A DNA stretch of 64,000 nucleotides from Aquatica leii. Lineage: Eukaryota; Arthropoda; Insecta; Coleoptera; Lampyridae. Positions 55,739 to 64,000 of this stretch are shown one piece after another (within the stretch, counting starts at the first letter, position 1; each line of letters opens with the position of its first letter). Under the pieces are notes generated by a model. The model made no database searches, had not been told where the DNA came from, and saw only the letters and a list, made by a program, of their open reading frames with translations. The DNA lies in the NCBI GenBank assembly GCA_035610365.1, contig CM069432.1:237612104-237676103 (forward strand), in the 5' to 3' direction. Made by a program: the position numbers and the translations under genes.

Positions 55739-58421
55739 CTAAAACTTAACTTTACGAGATTTTTTAGCCGCAAATGTGTTTACAATTTCCTCAAAAGATA
55801 GTTTAGACGCTATTTGGTGCTCTATGGAAATAATGCCTAAGTTGGTTAGTCGTTGTTGTCCTGTCAGGTTCCTGATGTAATTTTTTATAATTTTTAATTT
55901 ACTAAAACTTCTTTCGTTTGAGGCAACTGATACGGGTATTGTAAGAAAAATTCTTAACGCTGTAGTTATGTTGGGGTAGGCATCTTCAAGTCCGTTTTGG
56001 TATATTAACGTCAGAAGATCAGATGAAGTAGCCGTTTTCATATTAGGTCCTAAATCTAAAGCGTGATATTTAAAACTCTCCACTTCTATTGACAGTTCAT
56101 CCTTATCTAAATCTTCTGTATATGTGGTTGCTAACTCTATTGCCCGATTTTTTAATTCCTCTCCTTTCATTGATGCAAACCCAGTTCCATTGAGAAAACC
56201 AAATAATCTATTTATCTTTTGTATAGATTGAAACCTTTGTCTTAGTTCATTTAGAATCTGATCTATTACTTGCATCATCAATAATAGTAACTTTTTTTCC
56301 TCTGAAAAGTCATGGATTTCATCTTCACCCTTCTCATCAAACATGCGCTTCTTTTTTCTTCTTCTTGCTTCCTTAAAATGAGGATCTAGATTAAGCTTTG
56401 TAGCTATTTCTTTGGCTTCTTTCACTGCATTAGCTGAACAGTTTGACCTTTCCTCTTTAAACTCGGAGATTAATCTGCTAATATGTCCTGCTGATCTGTC
56501 GATAGTGGTGTCCTCTTTTTGTAACAGCTTGTTCACAATATCTATGCGGCTTAATTGCTTATACCAGAAACATGAGAGGACAATAAATTCAAACCTTTTT
56601 ACATTTTTACATCATTAGAAGAGAAGTTGCCTGTGTTTTTGTTTCAGCAGTTGTTATTTGGTTCGTCATAAGGTCATTTAGAGCATCTAAAATTTTTCCT
56701 AGATGTTTATATATTACTTTTAATGCCTCTCTCTCTTAGTAGACCATCTGGTATTGCTTTGCAGTTTGAGAGACAGGGAAACATGTTTTACTAGAACTTC
56801 CCATCTATTAGTGGAGGAAGCAAAGAAATTATAGAGGCAATTAAGTATGCCAAAGTACGACTCTGCCTCCCCTGGCAAGCTAGCAGCATTTGCACCAATT
56901 AAGTTTAGGGAATGTGCTGCACATGGCACAAAATACGTTAGACTGTTTGCTTCAAGAATTCGGGATTGAACGCCTTTGTACATGCCCGCCATATTTGAAC
57001 CATTGTCATAGCATTGTCCTCTGCAGTTCCTTATGTCTAAGCCATCGTTTTTTATTTTTTCTAGAATTTTCTGAGTAAGAGCACATCCAGTTTTCTCAAT
57101 AACTGCCACAAAATCAATGAAGCTTTCGACTATCTCTGGACCATTGTCGGTAATTTTAACATAACGAATAACTTGAGACATTTGTTCTGAATGACTTACA
57201 TCAGGTGTGCAGTCAAACATAATGGAAAAGTATTTTGAAGCTTTGATGTCTAAAAATATGTTTTCTCTTATTTTTCCAGCAATTATGTCTAAAAATTCGT
57301 TCTGTATAGAAGGAGAGAAATAGCTTACTTGACCCTTTCTATGACGAAGAATGTGCTCTTTTAATTGGGGGTGGTAATGAGACACTAGGTCTATAGTATT
57401 TAAAAACTTTCCACATCTTGGGTCACCAAAATCTAGCTTTTCATTAGAGCCTCGTAATGAACTACCCTGTTTTGCTAAGTGTATTACCACATCAATGATA
57501 ACATACAAAACCCCTCTCCAGTGCGCTTCCTCAAGTGCTATCTTGTGTTGAAGTTCTTTATCAATACCAGTACCTTTATTTAAAGATAACTGCAAAGTTT
57601 TCCAAGAGCAAAAACACTTTGTGGTTCAATGAATTTTCGTGTTCAGGAATTCGTTCACTCAACTTCTTCCATTGAGTGAAACCTTCTTCCTTGGCCAAAA
57701 CAGAAGCTTTTCTTTCTAAGTGAGAAAACAGTTTGCAAGGGACACAAAACAAAGCATTGTTTAAATGGCTGTATACTAGCCACGTTCGGTGCACCTTTAA
57801 ACCACCAGGCAATTTTTTTGTAAACCAGTCTTTAGTTAAGTTTCTCCCATCTCTTAAGGTATTACTTAAATCAGGTTCTATTTTTCCTTCGTCTAATAAT
57901 CCTGACACTATCAAGCATCTTTCTGCATCCGAAAGTGCTGCAGGCCACTTCCCTGGATCTCTAAGATCGAAATGAATAGTAGATTCACCCTCTGCTAAAT
58001 CTATTTTCGCAATTGTTGAACCCTGATTAGATACTGCTTGAAACCCGCCTTCATCATCGTTAGTGCCATACGTTAATAGAACCTGATTTTCTTCCTGCTG
58101 GCTTCTTTCTGTCTCAAAATTCGTCCCCGCTAAAATTTCTTCTTGGACTGCGCTTGAATGTTCTTCAAACATCATATTGGTACTACAATTGCTTCCTTCT
58201 AAAAACAAATAGTGTGTTAGGAATTTACTGTTTACGTTTATTTTAGTAAATAAATAATTTTATATTGTGTAATAAGTAGTCAAATTAGTGTATATATTAC
58301 CTTTTTTATTTACGTCTTTAACATTTAACCATGACGACAAGAGAGACGAAGAATGACGAACTTCTATTTCTCTTTCTTTAGCTCTTTTTCGATATTCTGC
58401 ACCAGAAGGTTTCTTCGACAT
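55739..58421 (-). pseudogene. hAT transposase (TTF/ZMYM type), frameshifted
   Basis: Exon 1 is 58421-58301 (MSKKPSGAEYRKRAKERE...), donor GTAATA. Exon 2 starts at 58198 after TTTTTAG with matching phase. The 210-codon part (to 57576) has DPGKWPAALSDAERCL and ALFCVPCKLFS, the TTF-type zinc finger. A shift near 57590 leads to a 291-codon part with the DUF4371-like and RNase H-fold region: FSIMFDCTPDVSHSEQMS (D), RGQCYDNGSNMAG (D) and FVPCAAHSLNLIG. Frame breaks at 56720-56536 precede a 265-codon C-terminal part ending in the hAT dimerisation region (PVSVASNERSFSKLKIIKNY and LGIISIEH). Full length but at least three shifts or stops. Confidence 0.88.
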
Positions 58422-58834
58422 GATTTTTATTTTATTAAATTAAACAAAATCAAACAGCAAAACACAGTAACAACTATGATACACGTTCGAATCACAAAGA
58501 AGTTCGCTTAAAACACGGAGTAAGGAAAGACACACACTTAACAGTGACACTAGATACAATACAGCACAAGCGTTTCAACTCTTAAGTAACTTTCAAGTAA
58601 CTCAAAATACATTGCAGTGCAGAAAAAAGTGTAAATTCATCGCTGCGAAAAACTAAGTAACATTTGCCTAAAGAACCGGAGCTGATGGTATTTGCATTTT
58701 TTTGCAATTTTTGTGCAAATCAAAAAAACTTATTGTAATTTTCTTAAGAAAAATACAAATTATGAATACCTACCCAGCAAACAAATAAATACTGCAGACA
58801 TAAAACATCTCAAAATAATTTTTGCATATTAATG

Positions 58835-59098
58835 AATTGAAGGGTTTGGTGCAAAAAGGGTATAAGTGTATAAGTAGACAATTTGAGTTAGTGCTTTTAT
58901 TATCGTTTTTGCAAAAAACATTGTGAGGTTTTAGTTTAGTGTGTTATGCTACTTCTCTAAAAATGTCACTGCTAAGATCAAAATGCACTTTGTATGTTTT
59001 TTGTACTAACAGAGGGTAGGTTTAACTTGACATATATGCGTTTTAATCAAAAATTTAAAAAAATCACTTGTACCCTTTTTGCACCAGACCCTTCAATT
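58835..59098. mobile_element. MITE nested in the hAT element
   Basis: Inverted ends 'gaagggtttggtgcaaaaag' and its partner 'ctttttgcaccagacccttc' differ by one base in the shared part and extend to about 32 bp. AATT flanks both ends and may be a 4-bp duplication or part of the repeat. No coding capacity. It lies upstream of the transposase gene on the minus strand, so it did not break the gene. Confidence 0.8.
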
Positions 59099-59913
59099 GA
59101 AGTATGAAATGAAATTTTTATAACTATAAGGTAATAGGTACAAAATACGAACTCATATCAATTTCTTAAATTTTGATTTTCTTTTATACTGCTAGGTACT
59201 TCTTTAGTTTTTTATGCAATTTTTGAACATTTTAAATACAATTATAGCGCAATTTTTGGGGATTTTTATTGCAACAAGCATGTTTTTGTTCGTCGATTGT
59301 GTACTTTGTACCTTCCCGGAAGCCGGCTTATCTTACATAATGCTGATGCGAAGAAACAGCAAAGCGTAGAGCAAGTTCATTCTAAGAAAAACGATTAAGA
59401 GTAGATGTAAAAATTCCGCTTATAAATTTTGTTGAAATTTGCACCCGTTGATTTTTTTAATTACCTATTAACAAGCATCGTAAGTCAATGGTAAAAATCT
59501 ATTTAAAGATTTAAACTCGACTCGACGGCGTGTATCCACTCTGGCTGGTATCTTTGATTTCTGCTGCGGTACTCACTTCGTTAGTTCAGAATGCAATAAT
59601 ACGAATTGCTTAAAATTACTCTCGCGTTTTGCGTTACTGCATTTGCGTTTTCTTTCTCTCGTATTATTAATTTTAGCAATAACTTGTATCTATATAAATA
59701 ACGCGCCCCTGCGCCCCTAAAAACCGGCGCCCGGGGCACATGCCCCGTCAGCCCCCCCCTAGTTACGTCGCTGACTGTCAGGTAGATACCAAAACCAAGT
59801 ACAAAATACGATTAGGTACTTCTACGTGAATCATAATCAAGAATGACTGAAGTTTCACTGTTATTTACACAAGCAGTGTCAGTTTCAGCAACCGCGTCTT
59901 TGTATTCTTCTTA

Positions 59914-60240
59914 ATGAAAAGACGACCGTCGATTCAAATACTGGGGTGTTTTATAACTTTTCTAATCTATCTAGAAAATTGTTGTTATTGTCCCAGACGT
60001 CGCACGCAAGTTACCACAATGACATTGTCATTTTTACCTCTTGATTTGAATGGCGTTCACGCGGCGGGATGTCATACTTTACTAATTTTAGCCTCTGCAG
60101 TATATCCTATTAATATTTATGCTTCAATTCGCGTGTTGAAAAGGCAATCCTTTAATTCCATTGTATTTGTAATCTGTACAGCAGCTACCTTGTCGGCTTT
60201 TGTACGTCATATATTTAGGATTTCGTGCGCTTCACATTAA
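59914..60240 (+). CDS. 108-codon ORF with two hydrophobic segments, unknown
   Basis: ATG to TAA without interruption, in sequence clearly less AT-rich than its surroundings. Residues 1-30 contain one hydrophobic stretch (LGCFITFLIYL), then a Cys/Arg-rich part (CCYCPRRR), then two clear membrane-like segments near residues 53-71 (CHTLLILASAVYPINIYAS) and 81-100 (NSIVFVICTAATLSAFVRH). I do not recognise the family. It lies just outside the hAT element and could be an exon of a host membrane-protein gene, a decayed gene, or chance. No splice sites were settled. Confidence 0.4.
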   Translation: MKRRPSIQILGCFITFLIYLENCCYCPRRRTQVTTMTLSFLPLDLNGVHAAGCHTLLILASAVYPINIYASIRVLKRQSFNSIVFVICTAATLSAFVRHIFRISCASH

Positions 60241-61002
60241 TACCCGAGATATCAATCTTTTTACATGTTTATATACCTGTCATCAATATGTGTTACCCTA
60301 TAATGACTAAAGGCTTTGTATTTATAAGCGTTGTAATCTTTATTTACTTGTTAACCAACCCATCTGTGTTCTGTAATTTGATTTAGTCGAATAGCTAAAA
60401 CTCGTTTTTGTAATACTTATTTCGCTGTTAATCGGGGAGCAGTGTTTTTAATTAAAATTTAAAACAATACAAATTAATTCAAACAAATTAAAATTGCATT
60501 TTATTTGTTTTTATTTTATAAAACCGTACTAAATGTACTTAACATAAACTTTTCTTAATATGTAATTGTAAATTTTGGTTAATTAATTACAATACCCAAT
60601 AATCTCTAACACGTGCTTGCTGTTTGAAGGTTTGTACAATAGTTTCTCTGGTATAAATTTACAAATTCTATGCATTACATAATCTTTTATTACAATTTTT
60701 ATTTAAATACAGAGATTTAATAAACAGTTAAAAATTATATAATGATAATAAAAAACGCATTAATTGTTTTGTTATTTTTGTAATTTTATTAAAACTACAT
60801 TATATTTCTTGAAATACAGTTTTAAGATCTTCACAAAATTTTTTTAACTAGTTAAATTTTTATCTTATACTATGGATAGGATTCTTTAAAGTGAAGAAAC
60901 GGCAAAAAATAAAATCAATCTTATATGTTGTTAAATAGACGTTTCGTTGGCTTTAGCGCTCAACTTCTTCAGGCTAGTCTATATACTTAAATTAAAAACA
61001 TC
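60241..61002. other. AT-rich DNA with one hammerhead-like motif
   Basis: No gene. On the minus strand 60972-60941 reads CTGAAGA, a stem GTTG/CAAC, then GAAAC, resembling the motif described at 61179. Confidence 0.4.
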
Positions 61003-61133
61003 AACAATCAGTAATACATAATACATATCAATACAACAATAGTTATAGCATTAAAATCTATTATTAACAATTAAAATATTGTAATTTACATTCATATGAC
61101 AATGACTATAAGATCAAAGCGGAAAATTCATCT

Positions 61134-61173
61134 CTCACACTGAGTCAAGTAATATTACTTGACTCAGTGTGAG
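61134..61173. other. Perfect 40-bp palindrome
   Basis: Two 20-bp arms without spacer: CTCACACTGAGTCAAGTAAT and its exact reverse complement. It can extrude as a cruciform or fold as a snapback hairpin. It sits at the junction between the two head-to-head repeat arms. Confidence 0.97.
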
Positions 61174-61178
61174 CGAGC

Positions 61179-61208
61179 CTGATGAAGTGTTTATCCTGAA
61201 CACGAAAC
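61179..61208 (+). ncRNA. Hammerhead-ribozyme-like core, unproven
   Basis: CTGATGA (61179-61185), a 5-bp stem GTGTT/AACAC with 7-nt loop, then GAAAC (61204-61208) followed by GTC. These are the order and spacing of the hammerhead core with stem II. Stems I and III are not evident, so catalytic ability is not shown. Penelope-like elements are known to carry such motifs in their terminal repeats. Confidence 0.35.
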
Positions 61209-61460
61209 GTCGCAAATTACTGAAGTAGTTGCTTTCATCCAACCTCCTAAAAGAAGGGGTCATTAATTTGGCCAAATTTCAAAATTAGATTTAATGATGT
61301 TGCATTAGTATTAGAGTACTTTAATTGAGTATGTGTATGCAATTTTTCGATTTGATCTTCGAATCATTGTTTGTCATATGAATGTAAATTACTATATTTT
61401 AATTGTTTATGATAGATTTTAATGTTATAACTACTGATGTAATGATGTTTAATTTTGTTA

Positions 61461-62040
61461 CTTGCCCCTTTTTTTTCCACGCCAAATAACTAATCTCTAA
61501 GGACAAAAAAAAGAGCACAAAAGAAAAGAAAAATAGGTAAATAATCATATATAGATATACAGTTGTAAACCCACTAACCAGGCGATGTTTAAAGGGGTGC
61601 TGCTAGCAGTCGGCTGAAGGGAGGGTCCTTAACTTAATTATTTAATGGGCGCCAGATCCTAAATTTTTCACTAAAAGTTTGATTGTCTAAGGATCAACTG
61701 ACAATAAGTGCATGCCATGGGTAACACCTTGTTTAAAAAAACAAACTTAGAGATTGACTGATTATAATTATTTTATCAAAACAGAGAACATAATATAAAT
61801 TGTTTTTTTTTCAACCGCAAGAAAAGAAAATTATCAAAATGCAACACAATTAATCTAAATTTTGCACCATTGATTATAGTGACAATTATTAAGCGATAAC
61901 GCGCCGAATAACATTGGTACCAATTTTCAACGGGTCGTTATATAGGAGGCTTAAACCCGGTGACAATGCCTCTTACCGTCAAAGCTTACGTGCAAACCCA
62001 AATAAAATACTTGCGAAAGAACGTCCATTCAATAACTAAC
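61461..62040. other. No gene seen
   Basis: AT-rich, with a less AT-rich patch at 61580-61660. It may belong to the gypsy element flank that follows. Confidence 0.4.
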
Positions 62041-62234
62041 GTAGATATAATAAAAATAATGAGCTATTATATACTAAAGTTGACAAATAAACTTAAATTG
62101 TAATTTTACAGAGACAATCCAGGATAAATAACAGATCGCGTAGATATAATAAAAATAATAAGCTATTATTTAAAGTTGACAAATAAACTTAAATTGCCAT
62201 TTTACAGAGACAATCCAGGATAAATAACAGATCG
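62040..62234. repeat. Tandem duplication, 99-bp unit
   Basis: 'cgtagatataataaaaataat...ccaggataaataacagatcg' occurs twice in succession, starting at 62040 and 62139, with a small indel and few substitutions. Confidence 0.9.
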
Positions 62235-62840
62235 TCTCCTTTCTTTGACTGGCTTCTTCTTCTTTTTTTTTTAATCACGTTTTGCCACCGTAAATTAATT
62301 AAAGTATGTAACTAGGTACCTGATTTTATGCTTCGTTGATTCAATGGTTCGGCCACGATTGACAATCCAACAATTCAAGTTTGCATTTGGATGTGAAAAC
62401 ACACACGCCAGAAATGACAATGTGAAGGATCCAGAAGAGCTTTAAAAACACACAACAAGAACAAAAAGATAAGCACCTCATAAACGTAAATCAAAATAAA
62501 ATTTACCTTCCTGTTGTTCGGAAGCGAAAATAAAGCGATAACCTTTTCAACCCCGTTTTACCGAAGTAATCCGCAATTGCGATTCTATTAGCGTATTTAC
62601 ACTAAACCACACACACTAATAATATTCTAAATATTAAAGACTTTGATCCGGAATTATTCCGATTATGCTTCAATAATTAGCTACGGTTAAAACGGAATGC
62701 CTGGAAAAGTTTCTATCAAGCGTACGCCCTCACGCCAGACACCTTTTATCTATCTACGCTTGTAGATAAAAATTCCCAATAATACGTGCATACGTTTAAC
62801 ATAATATAGCTTAGAATTTAGCAATAATTCACCCCCATCC
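62235..62840 (-). repeat. Likely 3' LTR of the terminal gypsy element
   Basis: A purine-rich tract on the minus strand (GGATGGGGGTG, near 62840-62831) is followed by TGAATTATTGC, a plausible LTR start at 62831. A GATAAAAGG box near 62745 could be its TATA element. The other LTR edge and the paired LTR are outside what I can see, so the lower limit is a guess. Confidence 0.45.
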
Positions 62841-62937
62841 AACTAAAAGAAGACGTTTCAAAAAAAAAACAAAACAAAACCCAAAAAAACGTGACACAAA
62901 GAAAAAAAAGGCAACTAAAAAGAAGAAAGATGTTTGA

Positions 62938-64000
62938 TTATAACTCTGACTTGGGATCTACGTCTAGGCCAGGGTCTGGTTTTAAGTCCTTGACATGCCA
63001 AACACCTATGCTTTTTCCGTCACCATCGGCAATTTCATAAGAAAGAGGAGACAATTTTTTCTTCACTAAATAAGGACCTGTAAACTTGGGAGCCAATTTT
63101 TGCAGTAAAACCGTGAGCGGCGTCTGACAAAACATCATTGCGTTTCCACACGTAAGATCCAACTGAAAATTCTTGTGGTCGACGTCTCAACTCATAGCGA
63201 GATTTAGCTTTTTGAAAAGCTTTTGTTAATCGATTTTGTACATCTTTAAACACTGGATTAAGGTCTATGGGTGCTGGAGCATTATCTGAAGTCTCAGACT
63301 CTAGAGGAATTTTGTAGCGATCGCCAGAAGGTACATATTCGCGACCAAAATTTATGAAAAACGGTGTCATACCCAAGGTTTCGTGTACAGCAGTTCTTAT
63401 TGCACAGCTAGTTTTAGGAAGGATCTTATCCCACGTTTTATGATTCTCAGCTACGTAGGCAGATAACATAGTTTTTAAAACTCGATTTACACGTTCTGTG
63501 GGGTTAGCCTGGGGATGATAATTGACGGTAAATAATATTAAGGTTTTATAAGTTTCACAAAGTTTTCGAAATTCCTGACTACGAAATTGCACGCCATTGT
63601 CGCAGATAAGATATTGAGGAACGCCATACACCAGAAAGACATCATTTTCGATATGTCGAGATACTATTGTTGCCGTAGCTTTACGCATAGCGAAGAATAA
63701 GGCAAATTTACTAAAATAGTCTGTAACAACTAATATGTACTGATAGCCTAAACTGCTACGAGGTAAAGGACCAACAATATCGGTGGAGATCATTTGCCAC
63801 GGTTTAGCGACAGACGGTCGTCGTCCCATGAGACCCGCAATTTGCCGTTGTTCCGATTTTGTTGCCAAACACGTAGAACAAGTTTGAACGTATCTAACAA
63901 TGTCAGCTTTCATACGACGCCAGTAGTACTGATTTTTGATTCTCTCAAATATTTTGTAAACTCCCAGCAATTTCTGCATCATGGTTTTGGCACAAAATAG
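62938..64000 (-). pseudogene. Ty3/gypsy integrase, C-terminal part of pol, cut by the window end
   Basis: Minus-strand coding enters from beyond 64000. The zinc-binding end (YVQTCSTCLATK) is followed by the integrase core: ISTDIVGPLPR (D), YLICDNGVQFRSQEF (D) and NPTERVNRVLKTML (E). Then come ETLGMTPFFINFGREY and SYVWKRNDVLSDAA. A frameshift near 63150 moves to the last frame, with LAPKFTGPYLVKKKLSPLSY (GPY/F-like module) and GVWHVKDLKPDPG before the stop at 62938. The catalytic triad is intact. One shift disables it. Gag and RT would lie to the right of the window. Confidence 0.87.

Larger units (their letters stand above)
55448..59773 (-). mobile_element. hAT element, 4326 bp, perfect 8-bp target duplication
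   Basis: Ends are CAGCGACGTAACTAGGGG and its exact reverse complement, flanked by ACTGTCAG at 55440-55447 and 59774-59781. GC-rich subterminal blocks ('ccggggca', 'gcgccc') occur at both ends. It carries one minus-strand transposase gene of the ZMYM/TTF zinc-finger type and a nested MITE at 58835. The perfect duplication shows a clean insertion, though the gene has since decayed. Confidence 0.93.
61003..61460. repeat. Head-to-head repeats flanking a palindrome
   Basis: 61003-61120 aligns in reverse complement with 61350-61460 (shared 'tttgatctt', 'tcatatgaatgtaaatta', 'atattttaattgtt', 'tagattttaatg'). Between them lie the 40-bp palindrome at 61134-61173 and a hammerhead-like core at 61179-61208. 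The right arm has about 170 bp between palindrome and arm that the left lacks. This may be two ends of one element family joined head to head. Confidence 0.75.

Overview
The window is AT-rich animal DNA that reads as repeat-dominated intergenic or heterochromatic sequence from an insect (or another arthropod). The basis is the mix of elements: jockey-like LINE, mag-clade and other Ty3/gypsy elements, piggyBac, PIF/Harbinger with a MADF partner protein, pogo/Tigger, IS630-Tc1-mariner-like and hAT elements, with short introns and no bacterial-style operons. No host gene could be named. One 108-codon ORF at 59914-60240 is the best candidate for host coding sequence. Species cannot be told from the sequence.

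Layout: 1-3 kb holds a minisatellite and AT-rich DNA. 2.6-5.5 kb is a decayed gypsy remnant holding an inserted dispersed repeat. 7.9-10.5 kb has a decayed transposase, a LINE fragment and a dispersed repeat. 12.0-14.6 kb is a broken pogo/Tigger transposase, split by an 834-bp inverted-repeat element that itself carries a MITE. 15.5-16.5 kb is a dispersed repeat with an inverted partner at 41.7-43.2 kb. 17.5-20.0 kb is a nearly complete piggyBac with TTAA target duplications and two frameshifts. 20-26 kb is mostly unassigned. 26-31.8 kb is a jockey-like LINE on the minus strand split by a gypsy element. 34.1-34.5 kb is a Tigger remnant. 35.4-38.9 kb is a decayed RTE-like LINE. 39.1-43.2 kb holds repeats.

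43.2-51.9 kb is a nest: a mag-type gypsy element whose 5' LTR was split by a 5.3-kb PIF/Harbinger element (TAA target duplication), whose transposase gene was in turn split by a 2.24-kb inverted-repeat element (GA target duplication). The two Harbinger genes are interlocked on opposite strands: the last transposase exon lies in the intron of the MADF gene and the second MADF exon lies in the intron of the transposase gene. Ignoring the 2.24-kb insertion, both genes are open with consensus splice sites. This is the most striking feature of the window.

52.8-54.2 kb is an IS630-family element with long terminal inverted repeats. 55.4-59.8 kb is a complete-length hAT element (perfect 8-bp target duplication) with a decayed transposase and a nested MITE. 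61.0-61.5 kb has head-to-head repeats around a perfect 40-bp palindrome and hammerhead-like cores. 62.0-64.0 kb is the 3' part of another gypsy element running off the window.

The genes do not form a pathway. They are selfish elements inserted into one another, and the nesting order gives a relative history of their activity. Homology calls rest on motif recognition without database searches.
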